64,000 nt of DNA from Lineus longissimus (taxonomy: Eukaryota; Nemertea; Pilidiophora; Heteronemertea; Lineidae). The stretch lies in assembly GCF_910592395.1 (NCBI RefSeq), contig NC_088318.1, forward strand, positions 13,638,349 to 13,702,348. Reading direction: 5' to 3'. The notes beneath the pieces were generated by a model, which saw only the letters and a program-made list of their open reading frames with translations, ran no database searches and had not been told where the DNA came from. A program made the translations under genes and the position numbers. Numbering within the stretch: position 1 is the first letter of the stretch; the number at the start of each line of letters is the position of its first letter. Positions 10,511 through 25,500 of this stretch are shown here, in pieces.

Positions 10511-13500
10511 GTAAAAGCGCTATGTGGTTTATTTTTGTTCCCGGAAGTTCTCGGAATTTTTCGCGTACCTGTGCGCTTACCAGCGCTTACGCGTGTGTAT
10601 TCCACATGTTAAGGCTTCGCCTAGTGTGATTTTTACCTGATTTTGGACTACTCTTTGGTAATTTCAGATAAAATACACTGGATTCAGGGACCGGCCTCAT
10701 GAGGAAAGACAGTTACGGTTCCAAACGGACTGCAGGGAGGGTCATGCTGATGTTGTGAGTAGTTTTATCTTTTAACTTTTGCGTCAATATTTTGAAACCG
10801 AAAGTTACCGCCCACCTTAGGCGCTGACCATGTGGTCAGGTGCCAAATCTCTCAGGAATGCGTTGGAGGAAGAGTGTGTGTGTGTGTGTGGGGGGGGTCT
10901 CTTTCTTATATGGTGCCTCGCTCATTGTACTTGCCCACTCCCATATGTGTTTTCATGTTTTCAATCTTTAGATCCTGGTTAGTGCTTACTCACTTATTAA
11001 CCCCCTATGGCCTATCGGTATCTTAACATACACAAATTAATGGTGTATCCTGTTTCTACGATTCGTCTTTTTTACACTTCACAACTTTACAACAACTTCA
11101 CATACCATAAGGTCATGAGGCCAGGCATACTACATGTACACTTTGAAGGTGTCGTTGAGGTAGCATGTTTGATAGTACGTAGGACCTGGCCTCAGTCCGT
11201 TTTTAGATTGATAATATATCATTATCTTGGTTTGCCACTTGACAATTACTCTCGGATTTATCAAAGTGTCTTGTTGATAGTTGACTTTTAAAACCAACAA
11301 GGATGTAAATTTAATTGACCTTTTTGTTTGCGTTAACTATAATGAGCTGTTGATTATTGTATGCATTAACTATAATGAGCTGTTAATTAGTATTTGTTGA
11401 GATGATTATTGAACTGCGCCTGGGCCTGATGACCTCAAGGCCGAGGCATCATTCTGCCCTGTTTACAGCCCGACCCATACACAACCAACTGCCTCTGTTC
11501 AGCAATGGATATTCACAGTAGTACGATACATGACTAATTTAGTTAATTCAAAACGTAGGCCTACACAAAGCCTGTTCAAAGCAATGTATAACGTCCCTTT
11601 GATGAATAATTTAAGGAGAACGTTCAGGAACCCTTTTGTGGCAAGTGGTAAGTGTCTCAGGATGTAGGACCTAAATACCTGATATAACGGTTTGATGTTA
11701 CTACATGATTGAAAGTTGTCATTCGAACAAGTCGGGTTGGTGACCAAAGTGATCAATCCTGACAATAAAGTTATCAGCTCACAATATTAAGGAGACCAAA
11801 TGACTGATTTCTTTACCGTCTCCTTTCGGTCATTTTGCGACGATGCTGTATATACTCCAAATCTGTCGACCTCCCAGATTAGAAAGGTTTCCGAGAAGTC
11901 CCTGTTGACCTCTCTGTTGTTTGACCTTTGTCAAACCTCTTAACCATGTTTAAGTAGCTTTGAGACCTCTTGGTTTGAATTTTAACAAAGTTGTATGATG
12001 ATTATAGAAAATTATCATTGACAACCTGTTCTATACCCTTTTGTGCTCCCACACCCCCACACTTTTTGTTCCATGGATAGCCTCTAGCCTAACCTTAGGT
12101 ACACTTGCTTGATTGTACGTCCTGGTGTAATTAATCATAATATCTTTATGGTAAACACTCTGGATATTGTCAGCATATTGTTGGCAAAGAACCCAAGATT
12201 TTATATGAAAATTCCTTCCCTAATTACTCAATAAGTATGGCATTTAGAAATTGATGAACGAGCATGGAAGTGAACTATCAGGAACTGCATCTTTTCATTA
12301 ATCTTGGAAAGTAAACGACGGTGCGCCGCACATCACGACACGCCCTTGCGACCTGTAGCGCCAGCTCATGATTACCAGCAATCGCAGAGGTCATGGTAAC
12401 CCACCGTTTACAGACGTATATTTAAGAAAGGTTTGGTGTCTAATGTGTTTCAGGGTTTTCAATGCTGTTGGTCGTTAAGGGTAGTCATATCAATTGGCAC
12501 GAGCCACGAAGGTCAATGCCGATACTAATATTTTCTCTCCATCCTGCTTCACTCTATTAAAGCTTGACAAAATCCTCAATGCATTTTTGAGAGTACTATT
12601 AGAAATCGCACAGTTTATTCAAGTAAAACTAAAATGAATTAACCTATAAGATCATTTGCCTAATGACGTAATCTGGCAATCCTTTTATTGTTCATTCTCT
12701 AATTGATTATCTTCACAATGTGTTGCCGTCGTGGTTTATAATATCAAAATCATAAATCTCAGATCGAGTCAAGCATTTTACAAATGGCAATCGGATTTCT
12801 AAACCACGATTAAGATCATGACAGAGGATGCATCCACCTTGTTACAAATTCCATTGTTCTCCAATTGTTCTTCAATCATTTAATTGAATCTAACTTCTTG
12901 GCGTCAAATTGATTCTAGAATAATCCTACCTTTGAGCTATTACTTTGGCTTTTGTTCTCCCAATTAAAACTTCATTTACGTTTTTCAGAGAGAATCATAG
13001 CTTTGTGATCATTGATACTTATGAAAACCACATCCACATTTCTATTTCTGCATTACTAGAAGCATCTGAAGATCTATAATATTTGCTTTTTTCTAATATT
13101 AAACTTTTTTTGCTAAAAATGTATTTGCTTGTCTGTGATACTTAATGAAATAATGTCCGCTCTGCAAGGAGTTTTTTTATGGACAGAACTGTAGGTTGGA
13201 GGCAACCGGGTCTCCTGTAACCTCAGAATAAAATGATTGTTGATATTTTGAATCCTCAAAGGAGGACAACTGATAGCTTTCTTTATGGCCAGACCCTTGC
13301 TACCCGCAACAGATACCCATGTCCCCCCCAGGCATGACCAATGTTGCTTCGTCATCAAGTCTGTCATTATCGAAAGGCAACACCATAAAATGATACTTTT
13401 CGCTCTCGTTATCAGATCAGAAAGCGAAATGTTTTATTTCTGCATTTGTCTTGTTCATCCAAGTTGGATAATACACCGGCGATGCTGCTAGGGTACAGAG

Positions 13501-16500
13501 GTATTACTTGTTGAGGGGTTGGGGGGAGACAATGGGAAGACCCTGTGTCGGGAGGTTGGGCCCCCTGCAGGGAGGGTCAATTCAATTATGGGCAAGGTGA
13601 GATTTCTGTTAACCCTTTATTCCTTCACCAGTTGCCACCTTGAGAAAAAATTAACCATTCTACAGAAAAATATACTCCCCGGCAAGCCGAAATGTACGGT
13701 ATACCATTGTTACAAAATTGTAAAATATTTTTTGATCTAAGCATCCAAATAAATTTTCCTGCTCAGCTCACAAAATCTGAGCTAAAGGCCAAACAGATAT
13801 TTACTCTGAAATGTGATGGTTACAAAATTGCATGTCCTGTGGCACAGTAGAGACATTAAGTTCCTTTATAGCTGACCATACTTTCCCCAGATGAAAATAT
13901 GACGCACTCTTGATATCTTACAGTAAACAACAAGAGTAATGACACTCAATATGTCTGCTGCTTCTTCTTTTGCATTTGCTCGTATCGTTGCTGTTTTTAG
14001 CAAAGCATCACGTAGGCCCAGTTTACAACTTGAAACTGCCTTTCTCATAAAGGGGAAAAGTGTTGTCCTCAATTCCTCCCTCTCCCTCGTGCTAAGATAC
14101 ACCCGCCACTCAGACAAAGGGTTTGCAATGTCACCCCAAATGCCACTAGCACTTTTCACCTGATTAGGTTCGTAGGGAGGGATAGGGATTCGGTTTCCAC
14201 AAATCCCTTATCCATATTGTATCCAGAATGTAATCATCTGCCGGAGCCAGTCAGCCTGAAACATACCGTATTGTATTGTTTGAAATCTTCGTTTGCTTAC
14301 AGCTCCTCGGAAACATATTGGATGTTCTTTAAAACAACCATTCCCTCAGCGAAATAGAAGCCTTTTAAAACGACACTTTGTCTCAGCAATGTTTAAAAAT
14401 CTTGCGCATATCATGTGCGATATTCTCAAAATGAAGATACTGCAGGCTTTTGGCCCTCTGAGCTATTTGAGGGCTTCTACCTCCAATACTTTTTGTCCAT
14501 TAGTCACGCTTTTTGAACAGTATTTCATCTTTTAAAGTCCTGGTCCATCACACTTTGTGTGTCGACTCTACTCCACTCAGTCCTTAGCAGTCAAGAACAG
14601 AAAATGGCTTCTTTTCTGCGATAAGTATTAGGTCGCTGCTCGGTGCATGATATCAAAAGGCTTTGGATTAAAAATCATATCATGTCCATTTGGGGCTTCT
14701 TGGTTTCAGAGATGCAGAAAACATTCCCGGTATGCTGCTGGGTTACTAATGCTATTATTCCAGCGCAATGCGACAAGATTTCGAAACCTCAACGCCCGGT
14801 TCGACACGACGTGCCATTGTCACGAAATTTTTGTAGGGGTTGTATAAATGAAGGATTTGTGCATCGTGACAGAGGATGCTTTGACAGTCTGTCTGAGGCT
14901 AATCGCTGCATTGTCGGGCAGCATCCCTAACCAGTGGAAGGTTGTTTGTATTGTTCGAGTGTGACCGCATCAGCTGCTCCCATTTTGAAACTTTACCTTC
15001 AGCCACAATGCTGTGATTTCTGAAAGTTGGCCCCCTGCCGTGCCAAACGTTGACATCGGGGAGAACCAGTTTCACCCTTATTGTGTCGCCCTAACCCGCA
15101 AAACATCCTTAGATTTTTAAACGCAGTGTTTGCAGCTAATGAGGATGGGCTGACATACACTTTTTCAGATTTTCACTATTTCGACGGTATGTTTTTGGAA
15201 TTCGGAGATTGAAAGGAAAAGATTTCACCGCTGTTTATTAGAATGGTGTTATAGTTGTATGGCACGTTTTGGAACATACGTGGCAGCGATAGTGGCATAT
15301 TTATGTTATAATGTTTATCACCCAACAGTTTTGTATGCCGTGTCTTGGAAGTTTTGAAGGAGGTTTTCTAACAATTTAAAAAACGCTTCAGGTAAATTTT
15401 TTATGACTAAAAGATCCTGAGAATATTCTTGGAGGTTTTTTTCGCATTAGTTTATTGTAAGTTCGCAACAACCCAGACCCTGCAGTAAACTGCGATTTTA
15501 AATAATTTTTAAGGAACCGATACCGGCCGGACTCGCCCACCTCAGTCTCCACATTTCTGCGTGATGTCGCACCCGTGATTTAAAGCCGTCAAAAGTGATT
15601 AGCGATTCTGAGAGGTTAAAACATTAATGACCAATCCATTAGATGAGTCCTTAGAGATCAGGCCATTATCGCGCTACGACTCTCCATCGAGACAGTCATC
15701 GCAATCCTGTTACACTTATTATTATCTAGTTAGCAATCAATCGCGACAAAGACTTTTCAAACGGGCCGATGCCCTTTGCTCTTATTTGTGAGATGCGCAA
15801 TCCGCTTTGCTGTGCACAGATTGCTCGAGCTGCTCTTGATGATCTCAGCGTTTATTGGCCTCTTTATGTTATTTCCGTTTCTTATTCCGTTGTCATCTTT
15901 GTCGCATGATTAGCATGATGAAATCCTCATTGCTGATAAGGCAATAAGTGTCTTTTCTGGGATTCATTTCACTTTCATGATCGTCTTGATCTTTGACTTC
16001 ACAGCCACATGAAGTATCAGTCGACCAAAAGCAAACTAGGTTTTACCATTATGCACATGGGGCTAGTTTGAGGAAAAGGGCTGTTCAGTTGAGGGACTTT
16101 CCTCTAATCTGTGAATTTTACACATAAGAAGTCTATGGGGTCACTGACTTTATTTCCTGGTTGTTGGATTTTTACAGGATCATAAGATACCCTGTACTGT
16201 AACCTGTTATCCAGCGCCTCTCTTTAAAAAAATTGTTGACAAAGTGCCTGCAAAAATTTAGCGGTCTACATTATTGACCTTTACTGCCTGTTACAGACGC
16301 ATCTCTGCGATCTGATAGACCATCATCCTCGGAAATCCAGAGTCAGTCGTATCCTCCTCCCCTCGCACACGTTACTGCTCGGTCGATAGTGCCCGAGTGT
16401 TGGCCTGAGCTTCAGGATGATAAACCATGAGCATAATCCGAATGTTTGAAAGGGTTAACAGGACATACATATCAAAAGTATGAAAGTACTTCCCCCAATC

Positions 16501-19500
16501 AAAGAAATGGAGGTCACAGAGTCCAAATTGTATTGTCCTTAATATGGGTGAGGGGATGTGACCAGACAGAATATGTGGACAGATATGTTAGCCAAGACAT
16601 CTGGGTTAGTCCCCCCATGTAGGCTTGATGTGCAAACAGATCATGTGCACTTTAAGGTGTACGCTTTTCCCGTTTATTGCATTTACTAGTGGCTCAGGAA
16701 ATAAATCCACCATGCGAGAATGCAGTTAACATGCATGCATGTTTTTGCCAAAAATGGTACTTATACACTGTACATAGTACTTGTAATTTGTGTACTGTAT
16801 ACACAACAGCAACAGCACAGCAAGAATTTTCATTCTTTGATACTAATTGTTTATTTTTCATAGTTAAATCTTTATGTGATTGACTCTGAATGAGCTGTTT
16901 CATAATTGATCGCTTGATTAACTTGACTCATCATCAACCGTAGAATCTTTAAAACAAGCATTTTATGCATTCAGAACCCCATCAGAAGCTTAGTAAGTAG
17001 GCCTTATCACTTGATTTCAGCAGCAGTGTCGCATAAACCTTGCATATATTTCCATGTCGAAAAGCAATAATGCAAAACTGATTTCACAATCTGCAAACTA
17101 AAGACCACCATTACATCGAGATGTGATTAATTGCACGATTGCAGTTTGTAATATTGCAAATGGCAAAACAGGTTACTTATTAACAGAACTGTATCATGTG
17201 TGCTATGATCTTTTCCCAGGTGTCAGCAATGATATTTGATATGATGAAATGACATATCGTACTTGGCTAATATTTATATGAAAGTATAGAAGATATGTAA
17301 GAAAACATTGTCAGGTGGTATATCAGTGAGTTTAAAATCATTGAGCTAAAATCCAAGAAAATTCTCTCATGGGAAATGGCATTGCTTTATGATGTGCCAA
17401 AGTCTTCCTCAACACCTTTAGTTATTTTAGTAAACAGTTTCAAAAGATTTGTACCTTGGATAATTTTTTTTAATATTTTTCCTGGGAACGGGTTTTTGAA
17501 CATTGGAACATGGGACAAATGAGTGAAAGAAATCACAGGTATTTTTACTCCTGTGTTATTTTTCCACTTCGTAGCACCTGAAACAGTTCTAAGTTCTTAA
17601 GAGAAGATACTACTTTGAACATTGCTGTCTTTTTAAATAATAAGAAATCATTAAGATTGCTTGTTTAAGATTATCAATCTAGTTTTTTTACTTTTTTCTC
17701 ACATTTTGCAAAGTGCCAACAGGGTGGGAAAAATTTCATGGCCTTGTCCGAGGAAAAGGAGGCACAAAACAATTTAGTTAAAATATTTATGTCTTATGAA
17801 TGGTCATACAGTAGTTACAGTTCCTTGTAAACATTTCAGCCCAATGTAACCAGCTCCATAGTATCCTTCCTCCTTCAAAGCATGTCCAGCACAGTGCTGG
17901 GTCAGACATGTCATCCTTTCAGTGCTAAGCTACAAGTAACCAACCTGAGTTGTCTCGATAAAAAAATAACGAATAATGTTCATGTTATTGAAGCCATGTT
18001 CTCGCAGAAATCACGCTGCTTTCCGTAATATCGCGTCTGTTTCGACTAAATCATCATTTCAGTGCAAAGCTTCATGTATCCAACCTGAGTTGTCTCGATA
18101 AAAAAGTGACGAATAATGTACATCTTATTGAGGCTACCTTCTCGCAGAAATCACACCGCTTTCCTTTATATCGCTTCTGTTTCGACTAAATCAATTTCCC
18201 ACAACTTACACCATTTCAATGGAGCAACAACATTCACAATCGCCTTCATAAATATTGACCGGAAAACTGATAGAAATTTTTATGCGGGATAAAAATATTC
18301 TGCACTTGCAATTCCACGGTGAGATTTCAGAAGAGGGATTTAATACATCAAATTGTGCTAAAATCTAGTGAGAGATTACCGATATGGGAAACACTATACA
18401 TGTATCTGAATGTGACAATTCCAAATTTCATTCTACAGCGATCAAGTAACTAATTTACGAGGAATTGAGGGAAAGATTTATATCTCCATCAGGGAGTAGT
18501 TTATCATTTCATTCACCGTTGCCCCGCGTTAAATGACCCACGGTTCACTGGCCACAAATCTCGACTCGCAACCAAGTGTAAATCTAGCATAACAACAGCT
18601 TTGATAATAGATATGTTTAAAGGGGGGGGAGTACAGGAGTGAGATTTTTCCTCCCCCCTTGATCTGCTTGTGCTAGTACCTGACATGCAAGGTGCATGAG
18701 TGGGGAGTTGTGTGTTTAACTGGTCTTATAGCGGCTGCATTTTTCGTTAGAACCCTTTCTCATCTTGCAAGTATTGCGTCTCAGTGCTACCTCTTCAAAG
18801 ATTCTAGCTAAATTTTTAAAAGCTTGGGAAAATCTCATCAGAACTGCTTCCATCGTTCTTTCGTTACAAAACCAACTCTTTCTTTAACAACTCAGGTGTA
18901 TCATCTTAAACAAAACGATCATATGATCCGATCATATGATACATCAAAAAAGGCAATCTCATCGGAAATATCGAACATTTTATGACCTGATCTAAAGTGT
19001 CTCTTCAAACACTTGCCAGAAAAAACACCTTGATTTTTCCGGGGCGTAATTCTTGGATTGACTCTCACCGGAGGTGTAACGAGTGTGTCGTCTATTGTTT
19101 CTGTGCCAAGTGTCCAGCTATCAAACTTGGTCTGAGCACGGGAGGGGCATTTGATTATTTTTTCACACCAGGTAATATGTTATTCAAAGGTATCATAAGT
19201 GTGATCAAACAACTCTAGATAGGCGCTCCTTTAATCAAATCTTATCTGATTTCGCACTCCAAACAAAATGTTTTGAAGATATCCCTCTCCTACTTCATAA
19301 GTTGACCTCGGTCATTCTTAAGGAAAGTCTATGAAAAAACCCTCATAAGATGGGAGGTTTTGAGCAGCCCAGTCAATGCTCTCTGGTTGGACAAGCTCTC
19401 ATTGTTAAACCCTTGGTGTTTACCCCATAATGTAGTTTATTCTCATATGTAGGCATCCGGTTAGATGACAGAAATTTTGCCATTGGTTTCAGGAATTCTT

Positions 19501-22500
19501 CGTGTAAAATCTTCATAATGACGTTTCCCTCTCTTCGACAGGCTTTCACGTGTGTCGGCGCCAACCTACAGTTGACGTTTGCCTCAAATTCCACATGGAA
19601 CGACAGCTCACAGACATCCTCCAGAGACAGAGATTTAGTCGACTTTGACAGAGAGCCAGGGAAGGTATGTACCTCGCTGTTGGATCATTTATTTTCTTCA
19701 TGTGTGTTTTGAAATTACGGGGCAATATAGCGAATAATTAGTCAGCCAATTATTTTCATCAACGACTTAAACACTAAAATTACTTTTCTAAATGAATCTC
19801 TGACAGCATAAGAATTGTTAAGATTCAATAAAATTTACAAGGAACATCACTTAACATCTATTCTGATTAAATAACCGGCTGTTAAGATAAAGAATGTTTC
19901 GAAATGAAGTTTTCCCGATGTTTTTAGCCGCCCAGGGAAAACTGTCTCATTACGACCTGCTACCGGGAGGTAATTAGCTACGAACGAGTATGGATTGTTG
20001 ATAATTAAATAGGAAGTGACAGGGGATAAATGCTATGATCTCGTTAATGCGAGAAGACTAGATTTCTCTATGAGAGTTTTTTAGTGTTAGTCAGAAAGTG
20101 TCAGGGGACAGTATTGATTATTTAAGATTTAATGTCAGTTTCTCGCTTGCTGGAAGGTTGGAAGTCAACTTTTACAGAGTTCATGGCGTTTGATTAGCTT
20201 GGCGAGGCTTTAGCTAAACACCAGTTCTTCCTGGTCAAGTGATGACCATCCCTGCGACTCAAATCACAATAACACACCTCAACCTTTGCGGACAAAGACG
20301 ACTTAAAGGGGTCCTCTCATGATGCAGACCATAAAACGTAACCAGTGCTATGAATGAAATTTTATGTTATATAACAAATAGTACGGAATGTTTGCTATGA
20401 AATTCATATACACGATTTTCTGATTGGAACCCTACTATGAAATTTGCTGTGCAAATTGTTCAGGATATTGTTGCAATTTTCACTTAAAATCATGATCCTC
20501 CTTGAATTAAAAATCAAATCGTATTATTAAAGCGATTCACCTTTCAGGAAATCTGCCATTTTCATGCCCGACCCTTGTCGCCATCAAACGCTTTGTGATG
20601 ACTTCCTCAGATTCTTTGTACACAGGTCAAATCCATAACAAGCAGATTAATTGGCGTGGATGCAATTGTATCCGCGGAAGTGTTCGATGTCACTTTTGCA
20701 ACTTCGCCGCATTTTGCACGTGGACATTTGGCGAAAAAAAGATCAAGCGGTGCAGTGATTGTATTCGATTTTTACTGTATCGAATAAACGAAGATCCTCA
20801 GGGCGCATAGGTCGAAATTGTTGCGATAATTAATAATCTTTTATTCCTCAGGTCGCATTCGTTCCAATTGATCACACGGTCGTGTTATTTTGCTTACTCT
20901 TACCCTGTATTGTTTCAGATTACGATATAATTGTAGAAAAACATCGTCGTGCATCTCAGGCAGCCATTGTTGTCTTTTCACTTGAGTTGCACGAGGATCG
21001 TTTCCGCCATTGTCATGACACTTGATGCAGCTAAGTAAATATGAGAAATCGGCCTCTCGTGATTTTGCCTGGAGCTGGTCTTCGTGTCAGTTACAATAAT
21101 ATAGTGCTTCATGTTTGCTTTGGACTAACTTATCTATCGATAGTTTAAATTTGAGCTCAGTAACTGCATTTGCTACATGCTTACGAGAAAATAAGTCAGT
21201 TGCAAGTCAATAAATGATGCCTAACAAGCTGTGCGAAATGTGCCAGGGTAGTAATGCTAATGTGAAAGTAAATTTAGTTCCCTGGAAAGTTAGTCCTGAT
21301 CAATTGTTTGATGATACTGGCATGTCTATTCAAACCAGCGACGTTAGATTATGACAAATTTTAGCAATGCTGTTGTGTTCAACAATGAACGCTATACATG
21401 TCAATTTTCATTGTGCTGGAGTGTCGTTTTACTGCACTGCGGCCATGTTTTAGTTACCAGTGTGTATGTAAACAACATACCCGAACAGATCTGGCCGATA
21501 TGCCCTGGTCAAGCAGACACTGACTCTGTGCAGAAACTCCAGTCTCCCTGTACCTCAATTTCTTCAATTACCTTCTCTTCATTACCTTTAATCTACGTTG
21601 CTCATTCTCCTTTGATATATTAGTATAACCAAATAACAAAAGTCACGCTTTATAGAAAGCGACTTTCACTGGCTTGAATTTCACACTGAGGCAAATGAAA
21701 TTGGTGTACTTGTTTCTTGTCAGCTATTTTTGAAAATATTGTGGAGGATTGCTTTTATTATTATTTATTTAAAGGCAAACCGTGCAAAAAATGACTATTT
21801 ACAACATTGCTAAGTTGACATAGTGCAGAATGAGCATATTTGTTGGATATCTTGCAGTTTTTGCCAAAACACTGCCGAAAAAACATTTTTTGTATGAATT
21901 CTTTTGTTGGGTGCCAAAATCACATGCTGGCTCTGACAAGAAGCAAATAATTCGGTTTCACTGGCCCTACTGCACACTGCATTTGAGAAAATGTTAGCGT
22001 CGTGTTTCCAAGTTATTTTGGTTTTGCGTGTTTGCTGTGGATTTACGAAAACCCGCTTTTGAGGGTTACTCTTCCACAGTTCAGGTTTTCTGCCTTTGAT
22101 CGAAAGCATTTCAAAGCGACTTATAGGTTTTCGGTAACCCGTACTTAGTGAATAATATGAGTGTTATATATGAGTGATATACCGATAAAGAATGAACTCT
22201 ACAAATTCTAGCTTGTTTGATGTTCTGCTGCGAGTGTTACTAGGCACCTTTTTGGCCCTTCAATTTTTCTTCAGAAAGTATTTCCAATAAAAGTCGATTT
22301 TGTCCTTTTCAATAGTTTAAATAAAAAAAGATTAATCCATCGTGTGTTTCTGTTTTATCTAAATATAAGAACGTTAGTCGGACATCTTGTGCTGACATAA
22401 GCCAGCAGCTCGAAAGATTATCGGTTTGGTTTCTAATGGCCCATATTTTGCTTCTGACCTTTGGCAAATCACTTGACCCACAATTGCCACATCAATGTAC

Positions 22501-25500
22501 TTTCAGTAGAAAATCAAAACTAATATTATCTGTACCTAAACAGAGATATGCAATAATAAAGTGGATGAGACAAAAATCACTTGTTCGCAGGGTCATTGCT
22601 GGTGCCTGTAACAAGTCAATAGGTGATGTTCAATGTCCAAACCATTTAAATTTTATCGTTTGTCGCAGCGCAACGCTGACGAAAAGAAATTTCTCCCAAT
22701 GTGAGCACATGCACTGCTGCAGTGACTTGCATTTTGCTGAACAATTTGAGAAATCTATCTTCAGCCATTCCAATCTTCTTCATAAACCTACCAAGTGTTC
22801 ATTTTCTCTATTTCAAACTAATGACACCAGCTCACTCATTCTCCCTCGCCAGAGCACCATGAATCAGTCGCAAATTTAAACTTCGTGTAAATCATTCCTA
22901 ATACTTTAAAATGAAACTCCTGTCGCTATGACATCATCGCCTCGCACGCTGGAGTACACTCCGCGAAGATTATCACCTCGCCTTAATTCAATAAAGGATT
23001 TAATCTATTTCGTATGCGGAGAAGGTGTCGCAGCTTGTCAATTAATTCGCTGTCAGTCGCAGGTTTTTACCGGCGTCTTCCGATGTCTTCTGGTTCAGAG
23101 GCGCAGTATGAAATATGAGTCAGTTACAACCGTCTCATGTGTGTGGACTTTACAGATTTGTTAGTCTGAAATTTGGAGGCTGGTCGTATGTCCTGAAAAT
23201 TTAAGTCTTCGAGCAACTGGAAATTAGGCACTCATAGAAAAGGTACGGCACAAATATATCTTTCTTCAGGAAAAAAGGTTTGCCATGAATTTTGGGAAGT
23301 TGATGTAAAAAATCCATTCTTTAGTCTTCTCAGATTTTGGATCCCCCTGAACTTGTTTGGAACAGTCTGAATGATGACAAATTTGTTATCTTGATAGAAA
23401 ATTACTCTATGCCAGCAACCAAATTTGTGGGCAGCCCGTGAGTTTTCGAACAGGTTGTAGATAAGTCTGCATGTTAATTCAAAATGGCCTTTAATCGGCC
23501 AGAAAAAAACATGAAAGTATGATAAATTGTTGAACAGATTAAGCACTTAACCAAGGTTATCGTTGTCAAAATCGTTTTAGTAGCGTATATACTGCCCTCA
23601 TCCAAAAACAATACTCCAACATGGAGCCATTCTACCAAACAAACATAAAATGGATGTAACAAAATGTCTGATAGTCAAGATCGCTTAAACAGTGTCAAAA
23701 GATCATGAAATTAGACACTGTTTTGATGGGGCGATAAATCTACATTAATCGAGTGTTCTTCACGTCATTTAAATACCATTTACTATGAAATATTTGCCAA
23801 TCTAACTAATTCTAGGGATCTATCAACAGCGCTAAAAGCTCCGCGCTTCCTGCTTGCACGAGACGAAGTACCATTAAGTCGGCCATGTTGAGACTGTCAA
23901 TTGCATTATCAATATTGCCAACTTGAACTGGTCTATCCCATAAATACGGCTACTTGACTCAAGTTATAAAAGTTATAATCGTAGCCTTTGAAGTAGCATG
24001 GACTCTTACCATAATTTGTTAAGAAAATCATAATGAATATTGACATCTGTTGTCTTATAATGATAGTGAAATATGTTTTTAAGGTGGAGCAATTGGTGCA
24101 GTCAGAACATTGGTTTACAATTCTGTAATGCCTCGGTTGTAATATGTTTTACACTGTGTCTCATTTTTGCTGTACAGCAGTTTTGGAGTTTCAGCCCTGG
24201 TACAAAGCACTTATTGATAGCTCTGGATGATAGTATCAAAATACCATATATAGTTAAAGAGTTAATCTGAGTTTGTTTGACCTAACAAAAGTTCCTGACC
24301 TCTTGGGACAAAGGGGGCAAGTGATTAGCAAACTATTTGGCTGAGGGTTTGTGGAATCTGATAGCTAACCGAAAACAAAGGACAGGCATCTACAGTACTC
24401 ATTCCACGGAAAGGACAACGGATGTTACCCAGTGTAGCGTGAGTATTGGGCGTTTGACGCCCTTTGTCCATCGACGCTCCGACAATATGCTCTTTAGCGC
24501 AAATTATCATGCGTCTTATTTGTTAGAGCGGGCTAAAAAATCTCGTGTTAATGCTTCAAAGGTTGCGAGGATTCCCTGTGTACTTCAAACAGATCTCACA
24601 ATGCTTTGAAGCTTTTTACAGGAAAAATCTCCCGTCCCAGAAGGCTGGAATCCCGAGCTAGGATCTGGTTTAGCGCAGGAAACAGTCAATAGGAACGTGT
24701 AGATAAAACATTTTATGTCAAAGTTGATATGATGGGTTACAAATTTCCTCAGTATTTGCCTCCCGAAGGAATGCGTAATGGAAATCTGACAATGGATTAA
24801 ATGGAGGGTATCCGATTCTATTGTGAGGTCTTCGATAGTGGCGCGATAGACTGTGATACTGAGATTTCAGTTTCAGTTCTACCAAAGGATTTATGTCCCG
24901 CGGGGGTCTTTTTGGTGAAAAAACGAAGATGAAACTTTAATGGAATAAATAATAACAAAGTAAATGATGATGAAGAAATATTTAGGTTCTGTATACTATT
25001 AAATCTGCTGTACATTTTGTATGCAATGACTGTACAGAGATTTTGGAAGAAGAATTTCTTTCTCACAATTTCAGTCGAACTTCAGCTTTTGTAAGATAGC
25101 TTTCATACGTTTTGTCATTGAAACATACTAAAGTTAAACCAAATTCCAATGCTCAGTCATGTCAGAGGTGAATGCTTCCAAATGAAGGTCATCCTATCAA
25201 AACATTTCAAATTTCTTGATTCTATAGAGAATTTTGCATCATAAAACTTGATCATTCATAATCAGAACTGATGGTTTTATGGTCGGCAAGTTGGTGATAA
25301 AATCTGTGACACTGCCAAGACATACGTGAATCTACGCTTTTCCTAACACCAGTTTTCAATGTGACAGCACACTCCTGAGGTTTTAATGCAATAGGTGTCA
25401 TAATTCAAACAAGTTAGCAAGAAGCGCTGGGCCGAACGATCTCGGCTTGCGAGAATACGGAGCTTACACATCACATTATCGCCATAGAACGGCTCCCATC

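Larger units (their letters stand above)
10755..19541 (+). other. CBFB: CBFB intron 2 (8787 bp)
   Basis: Long intron, AT-rich, with a GT/poly-G tract at about 10877-10900, a minus-strand reading frame at 13866-14207 with possible upstream debris to 14930, a CpG-containing, GATA- and ATTA-word-rich stretch at about 15530-15980 that could be an enhancer, and a 140-bp tandem duplication at 17914-18193. No additional CBFB exon is needed or seen. Confidence 0.9.

Noticed and set aside
22436-22879. 147-codon plus ORF in CBFB intron 3
   Set aside because: No recognisable motif or codon bias evident, and no initiating or splicing context.
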